Below, one piece after another: positions 40,672-47,249 of a stretch of DNA of 64,000 bases (within the stretch, counting starts at the first letter, position 1; the number at the start of each line of letters is the position of its first letter). The notes under the pieces are model-generated. The model saw nothing but the letters and a program-made list of their open reading frames with translations. It did no database searches and was not told the origin of the DNA. The stretch spans positions 39,164,862-39,228,861 of the forward strand of contig CM049307.1 of assembly GCA_026874595.1 (NCBI GenBank). Reading direction: 5' to 3'. The DNA comes from Sipunculus nudus. Lineage: Eukaryota; Annelida; Sipuncula; Golfingiida; Sipunculidae. Position numbers and translations under genes: made by a program.

Positions 40672-41700
40672 TGTTTAATATGATTAATAAGTATTAAATA
40701 GCTGCTCTGTATAATCATTGGAAATGTTTCCCATCTTTTAGGCCCACAAGCTGCATTTGACCAAATGACTGCTATGAACCAATCAGATTCCATCCTGACA
40801 GGTGTGGACCAATCAAATTGGATTCTGGAGAGGCTTACACTGCTGCATCAACAAGCTGTTCAGTGTATGCAGCATAAATCAGAGACAAAAGACAACCAAG
40901 CAACCAATGACCAGGCTGGTCAGAACAGCACCAAAGGCGGTGATAAAGATCAGACTGACAGTGGTAAAGAACAGGCTGACAGCAATAAATGTGCTGACAG
41001 TACTGCATCTGTTGCTGGTGAGACTGCCGTCACCAGTACAGACCATTCTTACTATGTTGCAGTTGATTCCATTGATATAAATGGTGATTCTGTGAAAGAA
41101 TCTTGTTCAAAGGTTAGTGGTGTTAATGAGTTGAGTAAAAATAGTTCATTCTCAGTTGCAATAACCACTTCACAGACTGAGCAGATGATTACCACTACCA
41201 ATGGTGGGTCATCTCAAAACCCACCAGGTGGCAGTGATGTCAACACGCAGACTAATCCTGAAAAATCCACAGTGCAAGCAGATGAGGTCAACAAGATTAT
41301 GTCAAATTTGACCTTGGCATTGGATAAGGTGACCTCTGTGCTGTGTGAGGGACAAACCATGACCTCAGTTGACCCTGCAAATGAGCCTGAAGTATTAAAA
41401 GACTTAAGTGCACTTGCCAACCAGACTAGCGGTGTCACTCAAGAAACATTTCCCACATATGAGCAAAGTGACAAAATGCCCACAAGTATACATAGTGAGG
41501 AAGTATCCCCAAGTATAAAGTGTGAAAAAATACCCACTAATGGAAACAGAGAAGGCTTACCCACAAGTGAACAAAGAGACAAATTAACCACAAAGGAACA
41601 GAAAGAAATAGTACCCACAGAGGAACAGAAAGGAGAAATACCCACAATTGAACAGTCAGATGGAACACCGATAAATGAACATGAAGAAAAATTGATTTAA
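11494..41700 (+). CDS. GEMIN5: Gem-associated protein 5 (Gemin5), 26 exons, complete
   Basis: Gemin5 is the SMN-complex subunit that recognises the cap and Sm site of pre-snRNAs and also binds ribosomes. The joined exons give 1578 codons plus stop (human about 1508), all with AG acceptors and GT donors and unbroken phase. Residues 1-703 (exons 1-14) form the WD40 region of two fused propellers, 703-834 a charged linker, 834-1111 (exons 17-22) the TPR-like dimerisation module, and 1112-1578 the C-terminal region. RNA-contact positions of the human protein are visible: SPNWY (9-13), W263, R312/F315, Y472 and Y638; human K641 is R619 here. The start has A at -3 and aligns with the human N-terminus. 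The last ~80 residues are a lineage-specific nonapeptide repeat, and the human extreme C-terminus is not found. A candidate poly(A) signal is AATAAA at 42342-42347. Confidence 0.96.
12020..12430. repeat. Dispersed repeat in intron 1, related to 46498-46835
   Basis: Shared blocks in the same order include AATAGGCCAGAAAAT, CAGGCTGTTC, CAGCAAGTC and TTCAGCTTCT. Weaker similarity extends to the piggyBac-like MITE at 29098-29455. The long open frame on each strand here is a by-product. Confidence 0.6.
12669..12850 (+). CDS. GEMIN5: GEMIN5 exon 2 (aa 104-164)
   Basis: The acceptor is TTTTCCAG and the donor GTATGT. It encodes ITVAQWSP, then [16 protein letters not shown] and [16 protein letters not shown], very close to the second human WD repeat. 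Confidence 0.95.
13520..13659 (+). CDS. GEMIN5: GEMIN5 exon 3 (aa 164-211)
   Basis: The acceptor is TGATTACAG and the donor GTAAAA. It encodes [20 protein letters not shown], nearly identical to the human third WD repeat. Confidence 0.95.
13690..14400 (+). repeat. Family A core repeats in GEMIN5 intron 3
   Basis: Several diverged core units match the 5732-9098 element: CCTGAAATTAGG, AAGCTCCAGTATCTGAACAAC, GGTGGCACCGCCTGTA, and AACAGGGATCAAGTCGTAACC. No left or right terminus is present. Confidence 0.75.
14539..14752 (+). CDS. GEMIN5: GEMIN5 exon 4 (aa 211-282)
   Basis: It encodes [15 protein letters not shown] and then [20 protein letters not shown]263 aligns with human W286, a cap/RNA-contact tryptophan. 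The donor is GTAATC. Confidence 0.93.
14830..14872. repeat. (AT)n microsatellite
   Basis: About 21 uninterrupted AT units in intron 4. Similar AT runs occur at 18930-18950, 30443-30460, 40622-40660 and 44793-44817. Confidence 0.95.
14910..15227. mobile_element. Foldback MITE (copy 1) in intron 4
   Basis: The ends are ACACTCCTCATGCAGTG and its complement CACTGCATGAGGAGTGT. Inside are inverted blocks AATCAGACCAATGAGAG and CTCTCATAGGTCTGATT, so the element can fold back. A related copy is at 36413-36763. The target duplication is not clear. Confidence 0.82.
16248..16410 (+). CDS. GEMIN5: GEMIN5 exon 5 (aa 282-336)
   Basis: It encodes [10 protein letters not shown], then [10 protein letters not shown] and SVSMDRQ. 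R312 and F315 align with human R335 and F338. The donor is CAG|GTATGT, phase 0. Confidence 0.95.
16920..17135. repeat. Short tandem repeat of a GATCCCACATATTGTCAT motif
   Basis: Three head-to-tail copies spaced about 32-37 bp apart lie at 16922-17020, with a diverged fourth (GGTCCTGCATATTGCCAT) at 17100. Both lie in intron 5. Confidence 0.7.
17953..18025 (+). mobile_element. Miniature family A element in intron 5
   Basis: A T run is followed by AGCTCAGCTGACC, only about 35 bp of interior, then GCAGCTGAGCATCGAGACCC and the CCATGG-centred dyad of the family A right end. It is essentially two termini with the core deleted. Confidence 0.65.
18798..18894 (+). CDS. GEMIN5: GEMIN5 exon 6 (aa 337-369)
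   Basis: It encodes VCTWDLDSL and [12 protein letters not shown], matching the human segment around TLPSLGGFAYSL. The acceptor is TTCTTGTAG. Confidence 0.93.
19289..19404 (+). CDS. GEMIN5: GEMIN5 exon 7 (aa 369-407)
   Basis: It encodes [14 protein letters not shown] and [12 protein letters not shown], the end of the first propeller. The donor is GTATGT, phase 0. Confidence 0.93.
19638..20035. mobile_element. hAT-type MITE with perfect 8-bp target duplication
   Basis: The ends are TAGGGCTGAAA and TTTCAGCCCTA, an 11-bp inverted repeat. The flanks are the identical 8-bp sequence CTTAAAAC at 19630-19637 and 20036-20043. The interior is rich in ACTCGAGTACTCG. An 8-bp duplication and short ends fit hAT transposition; the element has no coding capacity. 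It lies in GEMIN5 intron 7. Confidence 0.93.
20245..20530. mobile_element. MITE with GGCC ends and polyC core (copy 2)
   Basis: The ends GGCCAAAA...AAAGGTATGGTTCTCAG match copy 1, and a run of about 19 C lies at 20287-20305. The flanks are TTG on the left and TTA on the right. It is in intron 7. Confidence 0.87.
20595..20680 (+). CDS. GEMIN5: GEMIN5 exon 8 (aa 408-436)
   Basis: It encodes [18 protein letters not shown] and RVGIYDV, nearly matching the human WHPTKEGCLAFGTDDG block. The donor is GTAAGT. Confidence 0.94.
21976..22055 (+). CDS. GEMIN5: GEMIN5 exon 9 (aa 436-463), small exon
   Basis: Only 80 bp, easily missed. In the phase set by exon 8 it encodes [17 protein letters not shown], almost identical to the human [17 protein letters not shown]. 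The acceptor is TTTGCAG and the donor GTATAT. Confidence 0.93.
22320..22465 (-). mobile_element. tRNA-derived SINE-like repeat in intron 9
   Basis: On the - strand there is a perfect B box, GGTTCGATCCC (complement at 22426-22436), within sequence of the GTGGAGGAAACCAGA type that recurs in mollusc genomes. No good A box is seen, so it may be a partial copy. Confidence 0.55.
22511..24217 (+). mobile_element. Helentron/Helitron-like element, family B, interrupted by family C
   Basis: The left end is a hairpin, TGCCCCCGCCAC with GTGGCCGGGGCA, followed by a TCCGTCCTTC tract. Three 180-bp core repeats start at about 22614, 22794 and 22974 with very few differences, and two diverged ones lie beyond 23832. 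The right end has GGCGGGGGCA, the hairpin GTGTCG-TTC-CGACAC, then ATCTAG and T. A 3' hairpin followed by CTAG|T is the Helitron signature. No Rep/helicase is encoded. Confidence 0.75.
23158..23831 (+). mobile_element. Family C Helentron-like element nested in family B
   Basis: It starts after five T as AGCCCTCAGC, with a near-complementary GCTGATGGGCT downstream, then a CYGT-type tract (23205-23252) and two ~240-bp core units carrying GGTGGCGCCACC and GGTCAAGTT. It ends TTCTAG before TTTCGCAATGC, where the family B core resumes. It interrupts the T run of a B core unit. Confidence 0.75.
24808..25144. mobile_element. MITE with GGCC ends (copy 3), TAA target duplication
   Basis: The ends are GGCCAAACAAAATTAAAGG and its diverged complement. 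TAA occurs directly on both sides (24805-24807 and 25145-25147), which fits PIF/Harbinger-type insertion. It is in intron 9, just upstream of exon 10. Confidence 0.85.
25198..25325 (+). CDS. GEMIN5: GEMIN5 exon 10 (aa 463-505)
   Basis: It encodes [20 protein letters not shown]472 aligns with human Y474, an RNA-contact residue. It follows the 3.1-kb intron that holds the nested Helentron-like elements. The donor is CAG|GTATAC. Confidence 0.93.
25753..25826 (+). CDS. GEMIN5: GEMIN5 exon 11 (aa 506-530)
   Basis: It encodes [20 protein letters not shown], aligned with the human [20 protein letters not shown]. The donor is GTAAGT. Confidence 0.92.
26348..26538 (+). CDS. GEMIN5: GEMIN5 exon 12 (aa 530-594)
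   Basis: It encodes [17 protein letters not shown], then [17 protein letters not shown], matching the human blade around IQQHHKLVNTISWH. The donor is GTGAGT. Confidence 0.93.
27180..27328 (+). CDS. GEMIN5: GEMIN5 exon 13 (aa 594-643)
   Basis: It encodes [17 protein letters not shown] and then [14 protein letters not shown]619 replaces human K641 and Y638 aligns with Y660; the 19-residue spacing is the same in both proteins. Confidence 0.94.
27875..28052 (+). CDS. GEMIN5: GEMIN5 exon 14 (aa 644-703)
   Basis: It encodes [20 protein letters not shown] and then [17 protein letters not shown], the last WD repeat, ending in a short proline run. The donor is GTAGTC. Confidence 0.94.
28175..28212. 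repeat. (TG)n(AG)n compound microsatellite
   Basis: A TGTG run is followed by an AGAG run, interrupted once, in intron 14. Confidence 0.9.
28718..28951 (+). CDS. GEMIN5: GEMIN5 exon 15 (aa 703-781)
   Basis: The charged linker, with basic [10 protein letters not shown] near its start (a possible nuclear signal, like the lysine run at the same place in human Gemin5) and a helical [16 protein letters not shown] segment. The donor is GTTTGT, slightly weak. Confidence 0.87.
29098..29455. mobile_element. piggyBac-like MITE flanked by TTAA
   Basis: TTAA lies at both edges (29094-29097 and 29456-29459). The ends are AGGGGCCCAATCACCTATCT on the left and, read inward from the right, GGGTGCCCATTCACCTACCT, so about 16 of 20 positions agree. 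TTAA duplication is typical of piggyBac. No coding capacity. It lies in intron 15. Confidence 0.8.
30055..30213 (+). CDS. GEMIN5: GEMIN5 exon 16 (aa 781-834)
   Basis: An acidic, serine-rich disordered linker with little conservation. It is supported by the CTGCAG acceptor, GTAGAG donor and uninterrupted phase into exons 15 and 17. Confidence 0.83.
30679..30798 (+). CDS. GEMIN5: GEMIN5 exon 17 (aa 834-874)
   Basis: It encodes [13 protein letters not shown] and [10 protein letters not shown], aligned with the human KKRKARSLLPLS and DCLVLATAKH at the entry to the TPR-like module. Confidence 0.92.
31155..31290 (+). repeat. Family A 5'-end fragment in intron 17
   Basis: AAGCTGACTGGAAGTCAG, then GAGCTGTAGGGATCACGCTT and ACAGGGCACAAATTTTGACC reproduce the family A left end and first core unit without the microsatellite. 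Confidence 0.65.
31628..31711 (+). CDS. GEMIN5: GEMIN5 exon 18 (aa 874-902)
   Basis: It encodes [16 protein letters not shown], aligned with the human FHLGLFTDRATLYRMI. The donor is GTAGGT. Confidence 0.92.
31712..33521. other. GEMIN5 intron 18 with a CpG-richer block
   Basis: The segment at about 32570-33370 looks richer in CG dinucleotides and GC than neighbouring introns, and holds several short open frames without recognisable homology. I cannot tell a transposon insertion from a regulatory segment. A possible degenerate SINE lies at about 31920-32050. Confidence 0.35.
33522..33659 (+). CDS. GEMIN5: GEMIN5 exon 19 (aa 902-948)
   Basis: It encodes [20 protein letters not shown] and then [11 protein letters not shown], helices of the TPR-like module. 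The donor is GTATAT. Confidence 0.91.
34480..34627 (+). CDS. GEMIN5: GEMIN5 exon 20 (aa 948-997)
   Basis: It encodes [20 protein letters not shown] and KATTYLLAI, matching the human LWAVEAFAKQLCFQDQYVK and ASHLLSI block. The donor is GTGAGT. Confidence 0.93.
35309..35434 (+). CDS. GEMIN5: GEMIN5 exon 21 (aa 997-1039)
   Basis: It encodes [20 protein letters not shown], aligned with the human [20 protein letters not shown]. The acceptor is TTCTTTCAG. Confidence 0.93.
36149..36365 (+). CDS. GEMIN5: GEMIN5 exon 22 (aa 1039-1111)
   Basis: It encodes [18 protein letters not shown] and then [14 protein letters not shown], the last helices of the dimerisation module. Its final ~40 bp and splice donor are echoed by diverged tandem copies in the following intron. 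Confidence 0.92.
36366..37030 (+). repeat. Fossil tandem copies of the GEMIN5 exon 22 3' end
   Basis: The exon end CCAATTTGTTATGAGGCAC, then AAGGAATATTTTAAGGTA and AAGTATTTTGAGCTA, recurs diverged at three further places. One copy is split by the MITE (36391-36412 plus 36764-36792), and others begin at about 36793, 36858 and 36950. Each keeps a CACAGTTTGG or TTACAATTTG start and a TATTT..AAG end. In the first echo the splice donor position reads AAGATAAGT rather than AAGGTAAAG. Confidence 0.7.
36413..36763. mobile_element. Foldback MITE (copy 2) in intron 22
   Basis: The arms at about 36446-36510 and 36575-36645 are long inverted repeats: AATCAGACCAATGAG pairs with CTCATTGGTCTGATT, and GTGCATCCAGCTCCAAATTT pairs with its complement. 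The outer ends are ACACTCCTGATGCAG and CTGTATGAGGAGCG, as in the 14910 copy. Confidence 0.85.
37290..37389 (+). CDS. GEMIN5: GEMIN5 exon 23 (aa 1112-1145)
   Basis: It encodes [18 protein letters not shown]. The donor GTTAGT is less usual, but phase is kept into exon 24. Confidence 0.85.
37878..38059 (+). CDS. GEMIN5: GEMIN5 exon 24 (aa 1145-1205)
   Basis: It encodes [20 protein letters not shown] and continues to [15 protein letters not shown], the last part resembling the human TPEQYQEAFQKLQN. The donor is GTGAGT. Confidence 0.89.
38463..38720 (+). mobile_element. tRNA-derived SINE in intron 24
   Basis: A tRNA-like head has the A-box-like TAGCATAATGG (38481-38491) and, after GACCACAAGGTTGTG, a degenerate B box GGTTTGGGGAC. 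The tail mentions GTGAATGGGGACTGGTCATG. It is no longer a usable pol III promoter by its B box. Confidence 0.65.
39040..39770. repeat. Diverged Helentron-type core repeats in intron 24
   Basis: Three degenerate units carry ATATCTCAGCAGTGG-like blocks followed by CACCTGAAATTTTGCAT and GGTAGCACCACCTAC or GGTGGTGCCACCTGC. They resemble the core repeats of families A and C but lack termini. Confidence 0.55.
40051..40213 (+). CDS. GEMIN5: GEMIN5 exon 25 (aa 1206-1260)
   Basis: It encodes [16 protein letters not shown] and [16 protein letters not shown], aligned with the human LLHICHDLTLAVL and FTIMQEVYSAFLPDG. The donor is GTAAGT. Confidence 0.9.
40235..40320. repeat. AGACAGAG-rich purine tract
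   Basis: A degenerate run of AGACACAGAG-type motifs directly after exon 25. The antisense open frame over it is low complexity. Confidence 0.8.
40742..41700 (+). CDS. GEMIN5: GEMIN5 exon 26, terminal (aa 1260-1578 and stop)
   Basis: A 959-bp last exon after a CTTTTAG acceptor. It begins [17 protein letters not shown] and becomes polar and low-complexity, ending in nine 9-residue repeats. The human RNA-binding C-terminus, with its FPDVLECC motif, is not recognisable here or downstream as far as 44 kb, so either the tail differs in this lineage or a splice variant was missed. Confidence 0.88.
41452..41694 (+). repeat. 27-bp coding minisatellite, 9 units (GEMIN5 aa 1497-1577)
   Basis: Nine consecutive in-frame units of exactly 27 bp encode nonapeptides of the type PT-x-EQ-x-x-x-hydrophobic, such as [18 protein letters not shown] and PTIEQSDGT. 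They run to one codon before the stop. Confidence 0.93.
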
Positions 41701-44073
41701 TAAATAACAAAAGAGGATGTCTATACAATACTGCATACATAAGTAGTGCCTCAGTTCAGAGAGGAGGGCCAATAACGAATTTGGAGTCTAGCAAGTAGAT
41801 CAGTTGTATAAGCAACAATACCCACAATACCTCAATTTCACAGCAACTTGGTTCTTATTTTTAACTCTGTTCAGTATAAGAATATTATTTTTTTTTCAGT
41901 GTTTCAAAGTCTTTGTGATGAGCCACATAATAAAAATTGTAAACCACATCAACATCTAGTTGGAATCAGTGCAAAAATGTCTTTTCATGCAAGTGAATCT
42001 TACTCTTTGTTGTATTATATTTTGGTTATGGAATAAGATATCAACAGGCTTTTTTCTTTGTGATGATATATGTTTGTATTGCACTAGTGAACTTAGCATC
42101 TGCAATCTGTTGAACCAAGAACTTACTGATACCAATATTAGCAATTTCTGCAGAGAATGATGACACAGTGATTTGTGCATGTAAACATTTACAGATCATT
42201 TAATCAAAACAGTTAATTTTATCTCATATATATCTATGTTAAGCTTTTTATTGGTTAATTCTGCGTTGGAAGCCAGACATTTAGGGCACCATTTCATACA
42301 TGCAAGTGCTGCACAGGTCCCATAAGATACCCTCGCAAGAAAATAAATCCATTAACTCTGATGACTACATGTAGTTTATTAACATTATCTCCTTTCAATG
42401 TGTGCGATTCCTAAGGGGGGGGGGGGGGGGCTGCTTGCAGAGATCTTAACTTTGCAAAGGCATTTGAACCAATTCCAGGCAAAGGAAATATGTGGCAGAA
42501 GACAGCAACCATGTGTTTCTAGCTGATGGAATACAATGTTATCTACCAATCAGTTTCCACCTTGTACCTGCTGTTTCATCAGTGTAAATGTTAACAAATG
42601 CATTAAATTTATGATTAGTATAAAGTAGAAAGTAAATTTAATACAAAAAAAGCATTCTTGTAGAAAACATTTTCTGCAGGAAATAGATTATCAGCAAACT
42701 GGCACATATGGAAAGGGGCTATGTGTACATTTGTCCAAAAAACTGCATGAATGGAAGGGCGAAGACTTGTAAGGTAAAAAAAAAAGAAAAATAACTGAGT
42801 TCAAGGATATTCATCCCTCCACAGAATTCATTTATTCTTTAGTACATTTAAAAGGTATAAATAAATGATAAAACCAACCACAAGATTTCAATATGAGGTC
42901 TTAGGTCCTGAACAGCATCTAGTTTGAGGCAGTATGATATTGAAAATAGTGCCACCTATATTCACTATGTGCTTTTCATGGTTAAAAAAATTTAACATAA
43001 TCCTTACCACAGGTCCAGGAGTGCATTGCCATAAACATTGCTACATGTTTCCAAGAAATATTGTATGACATATTTTTGTATAAACAGCAGCTGTCACCTT
43101 AATCTCAGTTATGCAGCCCCCACCCCCTTTTAATTTAACAGGTTTGACATAAAGTTGGCACCTGTGATGTTGACTCACTGATACCCTCAGAGGAATTGGA
43201 ATTAAACTGTTTTTTGTTTTATTGATATTTTGTGAGATACAAGATCTTGGCAGGTTTCTTGTGAACCTGGTGGTTGATGTTTGACAAACTAATAAGAATT
43301 TCTTTCAACTTGTGTGAACACAAAAAAAAACTCCTCATTTTATTATAATTTATTATTTCTTATTACATACAAAAAATAGAGATGAAGCAGGTACAACTTC
43401 CAAAGAGGAAGTGAAAGTAAGGACATATCAGTCGACAAAAACTATTTCTGACCGAAAAAAAAATAATAAGTGTCTCAAACACAAGTTTCTGTTTTCATAC
43501 CATGTCTCTATGTCATTTCTGCCAATGTTACAAAGATGAGCAATACTAAAGTTTATGTAAAAGGGCTGATAATGTTAAATAAGTCATGAAAAGCATTTCC
43601 CATAAACACCCCTAAATCAAAAACAAATAGTGGCGTATTTATCATGGACCGCCTTCCATGCAGTGTACATACTGAAGGTCAGTTGAGGATGGACAGTTCT
43701 TACAATTCTATGAAACCAGTGTAAATACTGGAATAGGACCATAAGTGGTCTTATAAGGTGGGTGGTCTTTCAGACAGGTTTAACTGTAGTAGAACATGAT
43801 CTTCACATGCTTGAACAAACAAGAGCACATTTATCAGCATAAAACACCAGTGTGTTAAAGGCCTCAGTCCCCTTTTCCTGGTGACATTTAGGGAGACATT
43901 CTTCTGAATGTATAGTTTGATACCTTTAAGTGTTTCATGTATTATCTGTACTTCAAGCAATTAGCTGGCAATGGCCACTGACCATCACACTTGGTTTTGT
44001 TATTCCCAATGGTGTGATGGTCTCTAAATGATTGTTAACTTGAATAGTGGTGAACTCTGCACCAGGTCAGAGG
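41701..44073. other. Intergenic region between convergent GEMIN5 and NUDCD2
   Basis: It should hold both 3' UTRs. AATAAA at 42342-42347 is a candidate GEMIN5 poly(A) signal, and TTTATT at 43339-43344 is one for NUDCD2 on the - strand. A run of about 16 G lies at 42415-42430. No further gene is seen. Confidence 0.5.
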
Positions 44074-44148
44074 TCATGAAGGCATCTGTGGTCCCCCTCC
44101 ATGATAGTTTCCTGTAATATCAGCCCCACTGAAGTCAAATCCTGGATT
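44074..44148 (-). CDS. NUDCD2: NUDCD2 exon 4 (aa 130-153 and stop)
   Basis: It encodes NPGFDFSGADITGNYHGGGP and a short end to TGA. It matches the conserved NPGFDFSGAEISGNY tail of the family. Confidence 0.95.
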   Translation of the reverse strand, partial: NPGFDFSGADITGNYHGGGPQMPS

Positions 44149-47140
44149 CTGAAATTAAAAAAAATATATACTTAATATTAATACAATACATTTAGTTCAA
44201 CTGACATTTAAGTAAATGATGGCTACTTTTAGAATCTACTAACAATCTGTATTTAATATTTAGTTTAATCGCATGTATATTTGAAAGTTCTGTAAAACAA
44301 TACAGAATTCTTATAAAGTATTGAATTCTTGGACTTATAGAGCCTCCCATGTCAGAGTGTGTCTCACTTGCAATACAAATATAACCTAATGTTCTGCAGT
44401 CAAGTGAAAGGCCCATGTGGACATCATATCTAACTGTCTTAATGCTATGAAAGTTGTAAACCATCCAAGTAATATGTTGTCTAAAATGCCTGTTTTGTCC
44501 TACACAGTTTGTTGATATTTTCCCAAAACACAATACTAATCTGGTTTAAAAATGACGTAATAGCCATTCAAAACAGCTAAGTATATGGACTTTGGAAAAT
44601 GCCGATAATCCTGTTGTATACCCGGTTCCAGTTTTAGAATAAAAGTTGCAAAGTCACAGCAAATATGTCCGATACATTGTTTTCTACAGAGTTAAATAGA
44701 ATAAGACACCTTTGATAGGTATTTTTAATTCTCACTACAAGTCGAGAATGATCTTTTAAGAACCAACAAGATCATGATTATTTCCAATAGGGACATATAT
44801 ATATATATATATATATGTCTATATTGAACATGTCAGAAAGGTGTTTTTTTTCAGTCTACAGCCTGAGATTCTTCATTATAATAACCTGTGGCACATTTTT
44901 ATACAGCTAATTCACCCCAGGCAGGCCTTGAGTCTATATCCAGTTAATCATATATATTAATGTGTTAGTGATATTTTAGTATACTTAAGCAGTACCTCTG
45001 ACTGAAATCTCTGTAGTGTCATCTTCTTCTCCATCTTGTCATAGGTAAACTCATCAGTTTTGAACTGTCCGACCAGCAGGGAATCCCAGCAGTTAGCTGC
45101 TGACTTGTCAGCCTTTACCAGACATATTCTGAGGAGCTTCTTATCTTCTGTTTAGTAAATATATATTTAAAAGACATGCATATATATGTTTGTATATATA
45201 TATGTATATATACACACACACACACACACATAATAGAGAGAACATGAATACATAGAAAAGCTGGTTCACTCCATATGAGAATGAATACATAGAAGAGCTG
45301 GTTCACTCCATCTGGGAATGAATACACAGAAAAGTTGGTTCACTCCATATGAGAATGAATACACAGAAAAGTTGGTTCACTCCATATGAGAATGAATACA
45401 TAGACAAGTTGGATCCCGCCATATTGGAATGGAACTCATGACCTGATGATTACCAGTCGTTTGCTCTAGCATTAAGCTACAGGAGATTCACAACCTCTCT
45501 GTCCACAGCATACTTGCACAGGAGCCAGCATTAAGTGATGTCACTAGTTAGTGATGTCACAGTAGTAAGTCATAGTAATACCTGCTACATGTGTCCACAG
45601 AGCGACTTCGCCTAAGAATTTAGTTGAGTGTCTGATAAAGAAAGGTACTGAAACATATTAAATATGGACTCTCCAATCATTACCTAAAGTCCAAACTGCT
45701 TCATCTGGTTGTACAATTGAAGGCAATTCACCCTGAAATCAAAATTTTACATTTAAGACCAGTGAAATATAGAACAAATGATTGATTGTCTGTGATGTGT
45801 CAATGACATAACTGCCTTACCATGATAAAAATTAAGGGTTTTAAACAGTTATACATTAGGAAAAATATGAAAAGGAATATAGGGTAATTATACAATGCAT
45901 TACTTAAAAAGCTAGCAGATTTGAGAGCTAACTGGTGCAAATATGAAAATACAACATATCAGTACAGATTTTTAGCTTCAATCCAATTTTTTGCAGATTA
46001 TGAAAGATAAACAACACATTTCATTATTTATCATTCTTTTTGGTTAGAACTCCTTATAATCTAAATTTGGTTTTGGGTTCTGTAAACACCCTTGCAGTCA
46101 TACAAGTGTGCAAGGAATGCTGGTAGACTATACATAACACAGTCATACAGAATTACTGGTCCTGGGAAGAAAACAGACAAAATCTAACATATATTTGTGG
46201 TATTAAGCATACACACTTCTATTTCCAATATTTTATGTTCAAAAAGCCAATTTGGTGAACCAGGAGCCACTATACTGGTAATGAGGTCTGATGGTGGTTA
46301 CACTTTAAACTATATCAGCACACAGAATAGTGAAATTCACCAAGGCAAAAAAAAAAAATGTCTAGATCTGCCCCTTTATATTTATGTCCATATCAAAATT
46401 AATGGGGTCTTCCCAGGTCAAGTCCCCCCCCCCCCCTTAAAGGTGGTTTTCTGATACTGGAGGTTTATCAGTCAAAGATGATCCCTTAAGCCTTTATTAA
46501 AATAGGCCAGAAAATGAAAAACTCTACTGCAAACAGGCTGTTCCTTTTGTTTATAATCCAACATATTCAACGAGGACATCTAGCAGCAAGTCGGAAGTAC
46601 CCTTGTATTGCAACAAGTGATCATTCAGCTTCTACATATATGCAAATACCGTAACTACCTTAGATTGCAATGTATCTGTTTATCAACTACAGCTTGTAAA
46701 TAAAACAGCTCATGCATCTGTCATAGAGGCATTATTAGAACATTTCTTAACAGGAATTACACAAATTCATTAATGTGTATGCAGAATAAGTAAAAATCAC
46801 ATAAATTCTATCGAAAAGCAACTGAATCTCTGGTTTTAAAGTTTCTTAAGAGAATAGTTTAGTAATTGTTGTGTAACTTTGCTAACAGACATGTATACAA
46901 ACAAATAAACATGTGTGAAAACACAACCTCCCTGGTGGAGGTACCAACACTTACATCTAGAACAACATTTCCATGCACCACAACTTTGATGTTTCTTGGC
47001 TTTATGACACACAATATATCCTTTGATCTGGTGCCGTCTCTGACATCAATCTCTATGAATACTTCTTCCATGGTTTGCCACCATTGTCCCCATGGTGCTT
47101 TACTTGGAACTATACCACTGCGTTCATCAAAGTCTGTCAT
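44074..47140 (-). CDS. NUDCD2: NudC domain-containing protein 2, four exons, complete
   Basis: NUDCD2 is a small CS-domain (p23-like) protein of the NudC family, linked to Hsp90 and LIS1 stability. The exons are 46955-47140, 45684-45732, 44996-45147 and 44074-44148 on the - strand, giving 153 aa plus stop (human 157). Exon 1 encodes ERSGIVPSKAPWGQWWQTME, the family's conserved N-terminus; exon 2 ends EAVWTL; exon 3 has KSAANCWDSLL and MTLQRFQSE; exon 4 encodes NPGFDFSGADITGNYHGGGP. All introns are GT/AG and the phase is continuous. A TTTTTAG just upstream of the start could be an acceptor for a 5' UTR exon further right. The gene is tail to tail with GEMIN5. Confidence 0.96.
44996..45147 (-). 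CDS. NUDCD2: NUDCD2 exon 3 (aa 79-129)
   Basis: It encodes EDKKLLRICLVKADKSAANC, the end of the CS domain, then the C-terminal helix ending TLQRFQSE. The donor is GTACTG. Confidence 0.95.
45190..45425. repeat. (TATG)/(CA)n microsatellite and 37-bp minisatellite in NUDCD2 intron 2
   Basis: A TA/CA run at 45190-45232 is followed by about five units of exactly 37 bp (ATGAATACA at 45244, 45281, 45318, 45355 and 45392) carrying GTTGGTTCACTCCATATGAG. Confidence 0.92.
45400..45500 (-). mobile_element. tRNA-derived SINE fragment in NUDCD2 intron 2
   Basis: On the - strand there is a tRNA-like A box (TAGCTTAATGC then AGAGCAAACGACTGG) and, after ATCATCAGGTCATG, a B-box-like GAGTTCCATTCC. The 37-bp minisatellite abuts it and may have grown from its tail. 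Confidence 0.65.
45684..45732 (-). CDS. NUDCD2: NUDCD2 exon 2 (aa 63-79)
   Basis: A 49-bp exon encoding GELPSIVQPDEAVWTL, matching the human strand that ends DEGTWTL. The acceptor is GATTTCAG and the donor GTAATG. Confidence 0.95.
46498..46835. repeat. Dispersed repeat, second copy of the 12020 repeat
   Basis: It matches 12020-12430 over several blocks and shares AACATATTCAAC.AGGACAT and ACATAAATTCTATCGAAAAG-type segments with the piggyBac-like MITE. Its termini are not clear. It lies in NUDCD2 intron 1, near a C run at 46426-46436. Confidence 0.55.
46955..47140 (-). CDS. NUDCD2: NUDCD2 exon 1 (aa 1-62)
   Basis: Start codon at 47138-47140. It encodes the N-terminal motif and the first CS-domain strands up to HGNVVLD. 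The donor is GTAAGT, phase 0. An overlapping + strand open frame is its shadow. Confidence 0.96.
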
Positions 47141-47249
47141 TCTTATCAGATCTTCATGTATCTCTTACATCTAAAAACTAAAATAAAAATAGTAAATATA
47201 CATATATATTTGTCTATACGGTATTTCAAATGACATATTTTAGGACGAC

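Noticed and set aside
40802..41080. Second + strand frame within GEMIN5 exon 26
   Set aside because: It is a shadow of the main frame, which joins in phase to 25 upstream exons.
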